Of a stretch of DNA of 40,502 bases, positions 23,968-31,624 are shown piece by piece (position 1 is the stretch's first letter; each line of letters begins with the position of its first letter). The stretch is from an uncultured Fretibacterium sp. (GTDB lineage: Bacteria > Synergistota > Synergistia > Synergistales > Aminobacteriaceae). Location: contig CALBPU010000092.1 of the NCBI GenBank assembly GCA_937899395.1, positions 1-40,502 on the forward strand, in the 5' to 3' direction. Below the pieces are notes generated by a model. It made no database searches and had not been told where the DNA came from. It saw nothing but the letters and a program-made list of their open reading frames with translations. The position numbers and the translations under genes are program-made.

Positions 23968-24081
23968 AATTTTTCAAGTGCTTTCACTATAACTATTGAT
24001 GAGCTTAGAAATGAGCGAGCTACAGAGACGAAACAGCGAAGTAGATTGTTCTGAGATGTGTTCCATTGTAGGATCGATGAA

Positions 24082-24140
24082 GGACGGGTCATGAAGATTA
24101 TCATTACAGTCCTTTCATTCAGCTTCATGATTTCCCGTCC
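24082..24140. repeat. Long imperfect palindrome, unexplained
   Basis: GGACGGG-TCATGAAG (24082-24096) pairs with CTTCATGA-tt-tCCCGTCC (24123-24140), a stem of about 15 bp with one small bulge around a 26-nt loop. A smaller stem, TCCGG/CCGGA (24199-24231) with inner GCA/TGC, follows. The whole gene-free stretch 23968-24280 is less AT-rich than its flanks, has only tiny ORFs and lies downstream of the iron operon. It could be an insertion-element end, a structured RNA or a REP-like unit. It is not a standard terminator because no T run follows either arm. Confidence 0.6.
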
Positions 24141-24280
24141 CTCAGTGTTTGCGCAAGGGGCATGTCGGTCGGACGCGCCATCTGTTTTTCAGAAATGATC
24201 CGGCATTTTTCTATTTCGTGCAGATACCGGAAGATACTTGTGATATTACTAGGAAAGGCATTAAATTCCACAACTGTTCT

Positions 24281-24991
24281 TTATTCTCCCTTGCTTTTAA
24301 TTTTCAAGGCTTCACCAAATGTTGCCGACTGATCAATATCATCAACAATTTTCCCGTGTTCAAGAATTATTTTCCGCTGTGCTACATCGCCGACTTCAGG
24401 ATCATGAGTAACAATTATAATCGTAACTCCTTCATCATGAAGCCGTCTGAATATATCTACAACAATTCCTTCGTTTTCTTCGTCAAGGTTTCCTGTCGGT
24501 TCATCGCCTAATAAAATTTGAGGTGAATTTATCAGTGCCCTAGCAATACAAACTCGCTGTTGTTCTCCTCCAGATAGTTGCGCAGGTAAATGTCTGGCTC
24601 TGTCCTTTAATCCAACCTTTTCAAGAGCTTCCATTGCTTCTTCTTCGTCAGGCATACTGTGATAATATTGAGCCACCATTACATTTTCAACCGCTGTTAA
24701 GTAACTTATCAAATGAAACTGTTGAAAAATTAATCCTATCTTGTCCCTTCTAATTCGTGTTAAATTCGAGGCAGTCTCTTTGCTTATATCAACATCGTCA
24801 AGAATTACATTCCCGATTGACGGAGTATCCATACAGCCGATAATATTTATCATAGTCGTTTTTCCTGAACCTGAAGGCCCCATTATTGAAAGCCAGTCTC
24901 CGGCATTGACGCTCAAATTTATATCAGCAAGTGCCTTTAACGATCCGTAAATCTTTGAAACGTTTTTAAGCTCTAAAATCTTTTTAGCCAT
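24281..24991 (-). CDS. ABC transporter ATPase of the P19/FTR1 iron-uptake locus (MacB/LolD type)
   Basis: 236 residues with Walker A GPSGSGKTT (about 39-47), the Q-loop IFQQFHLI, signature LSGGEQQR, Walker B ILLGDEPTGNLD and the switch VTHDPE. The family powers type VII (FtsX/MacB-like) transmembrane complexes, which do mechanical work across the membrane rather than simple import. It is the last of six co-directional genes in the same order as the Campylobacter p19 and E. coli fet loci. It starts 7 bp after the second permease gene stops, with AGGAG before its ATG. The thioredoxin-like genes that follow in those loci are absent; only non-coding sequence follows. Confidence 0.93.
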   Translation of the reverse strand: MAKKILELKNVSKIYGSLKALADINLSVNAGDWLSIMGPSGSGKTTMINIIGCMDTPSIGNVILDDVDISKETASNLTRIRRDKIGLIFQQFHLISYLTAVENVMVAQYYHSMPDEEEAMEALEKVGLKDRARHLPAQLSGGEQQRVCIARALINSPQILLGDEPTGNLDEENEGIVVDIFRRLHDEGVTIIIVTHDPEVGDVAQRKIILEHGKIVDDIDQSATFGEALKIKSKGE

Positions 24992-24998
24992 GTTAAAT

Positions 24999-26222
24999 TT
25001 ATTCTCCTTTCAAAACTATTGCAGGGTGTATATCCATTACTTTACGTACGGGAATTATTGAAGCAGCTACGGTTATTATTATGAAAACGGCGATTGTTAT
25101 CGGAATTAATGCCCACTGAAAATTTATTGCCCTTCCGAAAACATTAAGGCTTACACGCTGAGCAAATTCAAATCCTAAAAATACTCCCGCAGCTCCTCCG
25201 ATCATTCCTAACAAAACTCCTTCACCTAATAATTCACTCATCACTAATTTATTTTCAGCTCCCAATGCCTTTTTCAACGCAATTTCACGGCGGCGTTCAG
25301 CTACCATTGCCATCATCGTTGTATATACTGAAATCATTGTGATAATTAGAACTACGACCGTTACTAGCAATACTAGAGCCTGCAATTTTCCCAAAACTAT
25401 ATCCTGAGACTGAGTTAAACGTCTCACGGCACGAGGCTGTAAGTCGGGAATTTGTTTTTCGATATTTGCTGAAATATTTTTGAGTTCATTCGCATCAGCT
25501 ACAACACTGCATTCAATAACGTCAGCTCTGAAAGTATCGCCGATAATTTCATCTAACATATCAATATCAGCAAATATAAACCCTTCTTCAGCTCCTCCTG
25601 TCGAAACAATTCCACAGACTGTTAATTTTTTGTTGAAATTTTGATGGCCTAAATCACGTTTCTGATTTTCTTCGGCTGATAAATCCTGTCGTGAGGCTTC
25701 GGCTCTTTCACCGTATTTAACTCCCTGTACCGTAAAAATATCTCCGAGTTTTAAGTTCAATGTCTCTGCTATTTCATGGCCGACCATAACTTTTTCAGGC
25801 TCTTTTGAATTTCCCCATTCTCCTTCAATGTACCAGAAAGGGCTGTTTTTTTCGGCTTCTCTTAAATCAGTTCCGGCGATTATATAAGGCTGTTCGTTAA
25901 TTTTTACGGTTTGATAACGATAAGGTGCCATTCCGACAATTTTTTCTGAACCGATTAAATTTTTCAGAGAAGTTAAAGTTTCACGAGTGATTTTTGATTC
26001 ACCTTCAGAAAGCACGATTAAATTTGCTCCGTAAGAACGAAATTCACGACCTAACTGTTCGGGAATGTCATAATAAATCGTAACTAATCCCGATAAAATT
26101 GTTGCTCCTATAGCAATAGCCAAAACAGCAATTATTAATCTTGAGGCACGGCGTATTAATGAACCTGATACCATTTTCAGATACATTTTCCGACGGCTGC
26201 CATGACGTTTTCTATTTTCCAT
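24999..26222 (-). CDS. FtsX/MacB-like permease of the P19/FTR1 iron-uptake locus (second)
   Basis: 407 residues. A cytoplasmic basic N-terminus leads into a first membrane helix (LIIAVLAIAIGATILSGLV), a large extracytoplasmic MacB-PCD-like domain (about 60-270) and three C-terminal helices with the conserved VAERRREIALKKALGA coupling segment. It starts at the ATG at 26222 after GGAGG and overlaps the previous permease gene by 11 bp. Together with that paralogue and the ATPase it should form a heteromeric complex acting on the periplasmic or outer-face iron carrier. Its exact energetic role in P19-type uptake is not established. Confidence 0.92.
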   Translation of the reverse strand: MENRKRHGSRRKMYLKMVSGSLIRRASRLIIAVLAIAIGATILSGLVTIYYDIPEQLGREFRSYGANLIVLSEGESKITRETLTSLKNLIGSEKIVGMAPYRYQTVKINEQPYIIAGTDLREAEKNSPFWYIEGEWGNSKEPEKVMVGHEIAETLNLKLGDIFTVQGVKYGERAEASRQDLSAEENQKRDLGHQNFNKKLTVCGIVSTGGAEEGFIFADIDMLDEIIGDTFRADVIECSVVADANELKNISANIEKQIPDLQPRAVRRLTQSQDIVLGKLQALVLLVTVVVLIITMISVYTTMMAMVAERRREIALKKALGAENKLVMSELLGEGVLLGMIGGAAGVFLGFEFAQRVSLNVFGRAINFQWALIPITIAVFIIITVAASIIPVRKVMDIHPAIVLKGE

Positions 26223-27510
26223 GTAAAACCTCCGTAGGCTTCAATGCCATTAAATAACGAATAGCTGGTATGCTTCCGAGCAATGTTACGAAGAACAAAA
26301 TTACAGCTACAATCAAAATTACCATTCGGGCAATCTCGATATATGAACCGAAGACTGTTTGTCCTATAATTTGAGCAAATCCGATCCCGAGAAAATAACC
26401 TGCCACTCCTCCAGCTAATCCCGTAATCATTACTTCAACTAAAACTAATAAAGCTATTTGCCAGTTATAAGCACCGAGAGCTTTTAATAATCCTAACTCT
26501 TGGCTACGTTCAATAACGCTTGCGGTGATTAAATTTGAAATAGCCAACGCTGAACCTATGGAGCTTAAAATCGTTATCAAAACCATTAACAACGTCGTCT
26601 TGTTCAATATTGTTCCTTCGGATTCGGCAACCTGTCTCACAGGCTTTGCTACTCCGTCTCTTATAACCTCCTGAATTTGATGACAGATTGCACTAACATA
26701 GGCCGTGCAGTACCATGTTTCATATTCATCAGGCGATAAACTTCGAGGATCCTGAGCTGCTTTTCTAGCTAAATCGTTATCAGGAGTTGTTAAAGCTGAA
26801 ACTTCAATGGAAGAAACTTTTCCGTGTAAATTCATCAATTCCTGAACGGCAGGAAGTGTCATTAAAATTTTTTCGTCAGCTTGTCCGCCGTCATTGAAAA
26901 TTCCTTTTACGGCAAAATTTTTGATTACTCCGTTGTTAGTGAGGGTTATAGCATCACCGACATGAATATTATTTTTTGAGGCTAAAATTTTTCCCAGCAT
27001 TACAAAATTATCATCATCTTCATTGAGCCATTCGCCTTCAATTTCCCACCATGTCCGCAGAGATTTTAATCCTGTGTCTAACTGTTCTCCAGTCGGTAAA
27101 ATCGTATGCTTTTCCGGCCATGCTCCCAATAACGAAACTTCACCGACAACTCCTGCACGGCCTTTAATATTCATAATTGCTGTTCCGTCTAACATCGGTG
27201 AAAAATCGAGAATGTTAAATCCCCAAAATATCGACTTGAGTTTCAAAACGTCTTCTTCATATAAAAATTTGTCATTAACTCCAAGCCCTTCAGTTAATCC
27301 GTATAAATCGCTCATCAATGCAGCGTCTTTGTGTCTTACGGTTATATTTGCTCCGTAAACTTTTAATTCACGGTTGACTTTATCTCCAACGCCCAACATA
27401 ACGTTCATCATTGCCGTTGATAACGACACGCCTAAAACGACGGTGAACGCTATCATTAACATTTTGCTTTTTTGACGAGCGAGGGTTTTAATTATCATGT
27501 GCCAAAACAA
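26212..27510 (-). CDS. FtsX/MacB-like permease of the P19/FTR1 iron-uptake locus (first)
   Basis: 432 residues with the same architecture as its neighbour: an N-terminal helix (KMLMIAFTVVLGVSLSTAMM), a large extracytoplasmic domain and three C-terminal helices with VIERSQELGLLKALGA. The start is probably the TTG at 27510 (reading FWHMIIKTLARQKSK), just after the upstream stop, because FW at the very N-terminus is usual here. The ATG at 27498 lacks a Shine-Dalgarno. The two permeases are clearly diverged, which fits a heterodimer. The gene overlaps the next by 11 bp. Confidence 0.92.
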   Translation of the reverse strand: MFWHMIIKTLARQKSKMLMIAFTVVLGVSLSTAMMNVMLGVGDKVNRELKVYGANITVRHKDAALMSDLYGLTEGLGVNDKFLYEEDVLKLKSIFWGFNILDFSPMLDGTAIMNIKGRAGVVGEVSLLGAWPEKHTILPTGEQLDTGLKSLRTWWEIEGEWLNEDDDNFVMLGKILASKNNIHVGDAITLTNNGVIKNFAVKGIFNDGGQADEKILMTLPAVQELMNLHGKVSSIEVSALTTPDNDLARKAAQDPRSLSPDEYETWYCTAYVSAICHQIQEVIRDGVAKPVRQVAESEGTILNKTTLLMVLITILSSIGSALAISNLITASVIERSQELGLLKALGAYNWQIALLVLVEVMITGLAGGVAGYFLGIGFAQIIGQTVFGSYIEIARMVILIVAVILFFVTLLGSIPAIRYLMALKPTEVLHGK

Positions 27511-27513
27511 TTT

Positions 27514-28785
27514 TTATCGGAACCTCTTTTCTTCAGCTTCTAAAACTTTTACGTCAATAAAAATTTTTCCCGATTTAATTTCGTAATCAAACGGAACAGG
27601 ATTGCAGCCTCCTTTGAAGCCTATAGTGTTTTTGTTCATAACGACATCGCAGCGTCTGCAAACAACTTCCTCTTCACCGCGTTCGTAATATCCGGCTATA
27701 CCGCAAATATCACAAGCATCTAATCCAACTCCGTAAGCAGTCCCGGCAGGTTTTTTAACGACCAAAAATTTAACGTCGGTTTTACTCGGAGTTATATATG
27801 AAAATTTATGCAAATGTCCGTCCGAAACTTTTTCAAGCTCAATCGAGATTATTCCGTTTGAAATTTCATAAGGTTCGGGAGGAATTTCAGCGGGCGGTTT
27901 AGTGTCATAATAATGCAGAACTGTTACAACCAGCACAGCTACTGCTCCCAAAAATAACAAACTTAATGACCATCGGCGGCAATCTCTTAACCTTGCTTTT
28001 TCTTTTCGTAATAATGCTTTGTTGGGGAAAATTTTTTCGGGTCTTAAATGAGTTTTAATTACGAACAAGAGCATTATTAAAACAAAAATTAATTGAGCGA
28101 ATAAAAATGCGTTCGGATTTTCACCTCTCCAGATCATTACATCAAAAACTGAAACGTTAAAAACTGCGTCAGTGATTTTCAAAACTTTTAATCTTTGTAA
28201 AGCTGCGACAGCTCCGGCCATGTATTCAAGAGTGAAGATTAAAATGCTTGCGAACAAAAATATATGACGTTCTTTATCATTCCTCAAAGAGTTATGAACT
28301 TCATAAGAGCTTAAAATCAACAGCAGGCAAATGAAAATTCCGAGAGTAAAACCTAATGCCCTTAACATTGCGTTAGTGCTAATTCCGGATTCGCCGAAAT
28401 AAACAAACTCACGAGTATATTGAAGGACAGGCGGAATTAAATACATTAACGATACAAAAACTAAAGCGAAGATTGAGAATAAATTAACGATACGCAGGAA
28501 TTTATTTTTTGTTAAAGATGAAATGACCGTGAAAATTACCGCTGCAATTCCAACGCCTGCGACAGTTACAACTAACTTTCTGTTGAAAGCCATTAAAATT
28601 AAATTCATGCCTCTTGGATCATAAAGACGAACTCCGAACAAAATACAGCCCGCTAAAAATCCTAATCCTGAAAAAATCCAAGCGAATTTTTTAGCATAGT
28701 GATGTTTAGCGAAACTTAAAATTATTCCGAGCATTAAAGCAAATGCCGCCAAATGATCCGTAACAGCTACAAGATACTTGAGAAT
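27514..28785 (-). CDS. DUF2318 polytopic membrane protein of the P19/FTR1 iron-uptake locus
   Basis: About 423 residues: eight or so membrane helices (residues 1-300), then a C-terminal extracytoplasmic DUF2318 domain. That domain carries CDICG, CRRCD and GGCNPVPF, a five-Cys pattern suited to a metal or iron-sulfur centre, preceded by DGHLHKF. Relatives sit between the P19 gene and the permeases in Campylobacter (Cj1660-like) and E. coli fet loci, and a redox role in iron handling is proposed for them. The first canonical start (TTG 28752) would remove a coherent hydrophobic lead-in. In-frame codons upstream begin with ATT at 28785, exactly 7 nt after GGAGGG (28793-28798), so I annotate an ATT start with TTG28752 as the alternative. 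Confidence 0.9.
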   Translation of the reverse strand: MLKYLVAVTDHLAAFALMLGIILSFAKHHYAKKFAWIFSGLGFLAGCILFGVRLYDPRGMNLILMAFNRKLVVTVAGVGIAAVIFTVISSLTKNKFLRIVNLFSIFALVFVSLMYLIPPVLQYTREFVYFGESGISTNAMLRALGFTLGIFICLLLILSSYEVHNSLRNDKERHIFLFASILIFTLEYMAGAVAALQRLKVLKITDAVFNVSVFDVMIWRGENPNAFLFAQLIFVLIMLLFVIKTHLRPEKIFPNKALLRKEKARLRDCRRWSLSLLFLGAVAVLVVTVLHYYDTKPPAEIPPEPYEISNGIISIELEKVSDGHLHKFSYITPSKTDVKFLVVKKPAGTAYGVGLDACDICGIAGYYERGEEEVVCRRCDVVMNKNTIGFKGGCNPVPFDYEIKSGKIFIDVKVLEAEEKRFR

Positions 28786-28802
28786 TTTTTATCCCTCCAA
28801 TT

Positions 28803-28843
28803 AAAAAACGGAAGCCCCGAATTATTATTTTACGAAGCCTCCG
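28803..28843 (-). terminator. Intrinsic terminator inside the iron operon (between P19 and DUF2318 genes)
   Basis: On the minus strand CGGAGGCTTCG (28833-28843) pairs with CGGGGCTTCCG (28809-28819) through 11 positions, three of them G-U. Six T residues follow (28803-28808). It lies after the P19 stop and upstream of the DUF2318 Shine-Dalgarno. It probably reduces transcription of the membrane complex relative to FTR1 and the abundant periplasmic P19. Confidence 0.7.
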
Positions 28844-28881
28844 AAAAATTTTTTGTGATTAATTATTTTCGACCAAAAATT

Positions 28882-29472
28882 TTAGTCGTTCTGAAGCTGC
28901 TCTGCTGTATAATTCCAATCGAACGTTACAGTATGAGTCTGGAAAAAGTTTTTGGCATCATCTTTCGCAGGAACGCCTGTTTCAGGGTCAGTGTGGAGCA
29001 GGTAATCAGTCGGAGGTTCAATGATGAATTTCAGCTTATACGGTCCGACAGGAAGACCTTTAGCTATGTTCGCACCATAGTGAGGGCCGTCGTCGGCGTT
29101 CATCGGCATGAATGATCCGTCCATTACGACTTTGCCGTCAATTTTAGCGATTTCGTATTTGACTGTTAAATATGCAGGCCAAATATCTTCACCGTTGCCG
29201 AAGCCGTAATCAATAGCCGCTTCAGGTTTAAGATGAATATCTGCTTCAAGGTGCATGTCTGAATCTTCTTTTGAAGGGTTCTTTCCTGCAGGATACATAT
29301 CTACTGCCTGAAAATAAACTGCTGCGACATTGTAAGGGCCAACCTGAGTTTCGCCGATTGGGATTTCCTCAAAACCGGCTTCACCGGGTTTAACCGATAC
29401 AGCCTGAGCACCGAACGCCGCACTTGAAAGAGCAAGCGTTAAAACCATTACTGAAAAAACGAACTTTTTCAT
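28882..29472 (-). CDS. fetP: P19/Tpd-type periplasmic high-affinity iron-binding protein
   Basis: 196 residues. The signal peptide (MKKFVFSVMVLTLALSSAAFGA, cut near residue 22) is followed by the Ig-like iron_transport (P19/Tpd/34-kDa) domain. Conserved metal-site segments are GPYNVAAVYFQAVDMYP, DMHLEADIHLKP (Met and His ligands), MPMNADDGPHYGANI (His) and the late FQTHTVTFDW. In characterised relatives (Campylobacter P19, E. coli FetP) the dimer binds Cu and Fe and works with the FTR1 permease. It lies directly downstream of the FTR1 gene. The start is clear from AGGAGG just upstream. Confidence 0.95.
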   Translation of the reverse strand: MKKFVFSVMVLTLALSSAAFGAQAVSVKPGEAGFEEIPIGETQVGPYNVAAVYFQAVDMYPAGKNPSKEDSDMHLEADIHLKPEAAIDYGFGNGEDIWPAYLTVKYEIAKIDGKVVMDGSFMPMNADDGPHYGANIAKGLPVGPYKLKFIIEPPTDYLLHTDPETGVPAKDDAKNFFQTHTVTFDWNYTAEQLQND

Positions 29473-29555
29473 AAAAAATTCCTCCTAAAAAAATTTTAAT
29501 GATTATTTATAAATTCCCCGAAAAAATTTCAACGAGGTATTTATACAAAATTTAA

Positions 29556-30965
29556 TTAAGCCTTTTCTTCAGACTTATTTTTCTTTTTGAACATGTGAGG
29601 GAGCATTATCCATATTGCCGCAATAACTAACATAATCTGCGGTATTAAAGTTTCAGCTCTGTCGTAAATGCTCAAAATCTCAATCGAAAAACCTTTCATT
29701 GCAGGAATAACCGTACGTCCCGTTATAACGTCAGCTTCAGTGAGTTCAACAACGCCCTTGCCCATGAATGAAATGCACATTAAGAACAGCAAGATACTTG
29801 TAAACATGAAGAAGGCTTTTAACGGAAGTTTGACGCTGAAATATCTGAATGCTACCCATACTGCAACAAGGACTAAAATTCCGGCACCTATTCCGTAAGC
29901 TATATAAGCAGGGTTGCTCATGCCTCCCGTGAAAGCTGCTGAGTAAAACAAAATCAGCTCCGCTCCTTCTCTCATTACCGCAATGAAAGCCGCGAAAATT
30001 AAAGTCCATTGGCTCTTTGAGTCGATCGATTGCTGAACTTTTCCGCTGATATAACTTTCCCAAGCTATCGTGTCAGCTTTTGACAACATCCAGTTGCTGA
30101 CATAAAACAAGACCGCAACAGCCAAGAACATCGTCCAGCCTTCGAGGAGTTCACGAGCTAAACCGCTTGCATCACCCATCATATATTCGAGGAACCAAGC
30201 TAAAATGACACTGGCAATTATTGCTGCGAATGATCCGAGATAAACACTCTTTAACATTTTCTGATTTCCTGTTTTGATGAGATAAGCGACGATTGCAACA
30301 ATAACTAAGATTGCTTCAAGACCTTCACGAACTAAAAGCCCGAACGCCGTAATAAAAGTTAGCCAGTCCCTACTTACAGGAGCTTTATTCACTGAAGGAG
30401 TTGAAACTTCTGTTTGCTGAGGCTCACTTTTAACAGGTTCAGGAGTGCTTGCTATTAATGAAGGCTTAGGAACTTGAGTATCTGAATAAATTGCGTTACC
30501 TGCGCTGTCGGGGTCAGAAATTTCGGCTTTTCCGTCAAGAACCATTGAATCCTTGTAAACTTTGATTTTAAGGTCTTCTATCTGCTGAATTAAAGTGTTT
30601 TTCTCTTTTTCCTGATTACCTAATAAGACGTGTTTAATATCTCTGAATTGTCCTTCGATATGATTGACTCTAGCAGCAGAGATTGCATACATGACGGTGC
30701 TTTCAACGCCCTGAACCTCGTAATATTTGAAATAAGCGTCATTAACGTGAGTGTAAGCATCTTGATATTTATCGTTAATAACATCGTCAATAGCTGCGTT
30801 AAATTCGAGAGCCATATCAGCAGCGACACCGCGCCAATCATCATAACGTTTCTTTTTCTTTGCGGCTTCAGAACTATTAACGGACGCAAAAATCACTGCA
30901 CATAAAACTAAAATAAGCAACGAAAATTTTGCAAAGCTATTTTTATTTTTCAACAAGAATGTCAT
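29556..30965 (-). CDS. fetM: FTR1-family iron permease with N-terminal extracytoplasmic domain
   Basis: About 469 residues. The ATG at 30965 after AAGGAAGG is preferred to a TTG at 30992. A signal-type helix (about 11-30) leads to an extracytoplasmic helical domain (DDWRGVAADMALEFNAAIDD onward). Next comes a Pro/Ser/Glu linker (about 170-200) and then the seven-helix FTR1 domain, with both iron-binding REGLE motifs: LLVREGLEAILV (about 215) and VMREGAELILF (about 335). The second reads REGAE, as is common in the family. It mediates iron entry at the cytoplasmic membrane. It is the first gene of the six-gene operon, behind the promoter at 31011-31039. Confidence 0.95.
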   Translation of the reverse strand: MTFLLKNKNSFAKFSLLILVLCAVIFASVNSSEAAKKKKRYDDWRGVAADMALEFNAAIDDVINDKYQDAYTHVNDAYFKYYEVQGVESTVMYAISAARVNHIEGQFRDIKHVLLGNQEKEKNTLIQQIEDLKIKVYKDSMVLDGKAEISDPDSAGNAIYSDTQVPKPSLIASTPEPVKSEPQQTEVSTPSVNKAPVSRDWLTFITAFGLLVREGLEAILVIVAIVAYLIKTGNQKMLKSVYLGSFAAIIASVILAWFLEYMMGDASGLARELLEGWTMFLAVAVLFYVSNWMLSKADTIAWESYISGKVQQSIDSKSQWTLIFAAFIAVMREGAELILFYSAAFTGGMSNPAYIAYGIGAGILVLVAVWVAFRYFSVKLPLKAFFMFTSILLFLMCISFMGKGVVELTEADVITGRTVIPAMKGFSIEILSIYDRAETLIPQIMLVIAAIWIMLPHMFKKKNKSEEKA

Positions 30966-31003
30966 TTCCTTCCTTAAAATTATATTAATCAAACTTTTAT
31001 ATT

Positions 31004-31020
31004 AATGAGAATTCTATCAG
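31004..31020. promoter_or_regulatory. Candidate Fur operator overlapping the -10 box
   Basis: The sequence TGAGAATTCTATCA (31006-31019) is built around the perfect palindrome AGAATTCT and resembles half-sites of the Fur box (TGATAAT). It covers the -10 element of the iron-uptake promoter, where repressor binding would block RNA polymerase. The match is partial and iron control is inferred from position and gene content. Confidence 0.45.
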
Positions 31021-31039
31021 AAGATAAATTTAAGGTCAA
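31011..31039 (-). promoter_or_regulatory. Promoter of the iron-uptake operon
   Basis: On the minus strand TTGACC (31034-31039) is followed by exactly 17 bp and TAGAAT (31011-31016). Transcription would start near 31004, about 40 nt before the FTR1 ATG. Confidence 0.75.
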
Positions 31040-31112
31040 GAGGAAAGTTATATTGATCATACTTATTAAACATCTAAAAATTATGATTTTTGCAAAAGCG
31101 TGAAATAATTTC

Positions 31113-31140
31113 TTGACTTTGAAAGAGTTTGCTGTAAAAT
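31113..31140 (+). promoter_or_regulatory. Promoter of the tRNA-Val gene
   Basis: TTGACT (31113-31118), 16 bp, then TAAAAT (31135-31140). The tRNA begins 20 bp after the -10 box, as expected for a stable-RNA promoter. Confidence 0.75.
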
Positions 31141-31159
31141 TCTTCTAGTTATTATTTTA

Positions 31160-31232
31160 GGGTGATTAGCTCAGGGGTAGCAGCGCTTCCTTCACACGGA
31201 AGAGGTCACTGGTTCAAATCCAGTATCACCCA
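31160..31232 (+). tRNA. tRNA-Val (anticodon CAC)
   Basis: The acceptor stem GGGTGAT pairs with ATCACCC (31225-31231), discriminator A. The D arm contains AGCTCAGGGGTAGC. The anticodon arm is CTTCC-TTCACAC-GGAAG with anticodon CAC (reads GUG, Val). The T arm is ACTGG-TTCAAAT-CCAGT. CCA is not encoded. The gene is directly followed by an integrase remnant, so its 3' end is the likely attachment site of the element on its right. Confidence 0.93.
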
Positions 31233-31357
31233 TGTTTTCATGAAAAATCTTAAAAAATTTCTGTAAAACAAATTTAACAAAACCAGATAAAGACTAATGT
31301 TTTTTACGTCTTTGTAAAATTCTGTAACTCCACAGCAACTAACAATCTCGTAGTCTT

Positions 31358-31398
31358 TTCCGTAGTCTGATGTATAATCAAAATTAGGACTACGGGAA
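31358..31398. promoter_or_regulatory. Inverted repeat around a -10 box upstream of the integrase remnant
   Basis: TTCCGTAGTC (31358-31367) is mirrored by GACTACGGGAA (31388-31398, one extra G). A TATAAT (31373-31378) lies between the arms, and another CGTAGTC copy lies at 31349-31355, 12 bp upstream in direct orientation. This layout suits an operator controlling the integrase promoter, or a recombinase arm site. Confidence 0.45.
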
Positions 31399-31416
31399 AG
31401 GGGAGAAAGTTTAGCA

Positions 31417-31624
31417 ATGGCACTGACTGACATTCAAATAAAGCAGTTAAAACCTAAGGAGAAAAAATATTCTGTATGACGGCAAGCCTATGAGTAACAA
31501 CACGATCAGAATTGCCCTCCGCTCAATGGGCTACACGAATGACGATATGACAGCTCACGGATTCAGAGCAATGGCAAGCACACGTCTTAACGAAATGGGT
31601 TGGACACCAGAGTTAAATGCTTTT
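31417..31624 (+). pseudogene. Tyrosine integrase (P4 type) reduced to its two ends
   Basis: After GGGAGA, the ATG at 31417 opens MALTDIQIKQLKPKEKKYS, the hallmark N-terminus of P4-type integrases that use tRNA sites. The frame stops at 31479. Shifted by one base, codons from about 31475 read DGKPMSNNTIRIALRSMGY and MTAHGFRAMASTRLNEMGW, the C-terminal catalytic region with the H-x-x-R motif (HGFR). The ~300 residues between are missing, and the sequence leaves the family near 31615, before the catalytic tyrosine. There it meets, tail to tail, the 3' end of the polyvalent-protein gene. The integrase cannot be active. Confidence 0.85.

Noticed and set aside
23999..24198. Two tiny overlapping ORFs (31 and 35 codons, ATGA overlap), the second with a signal-peptide-like start and VFAQ cut site
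   Set aside because: Both run through the long palindrome at 24082-24140 and have no Shine-Dalgarno, so the ORFs are more likely by-products of the palindrome than genes.
24149..24511. 120-codon plus-strand ORF overlapping the ATPase gene
   Set aside because: Its second half is antisense to the well-supported ABC ATPase and its first half lies in the palindromic spacer; no start signal.
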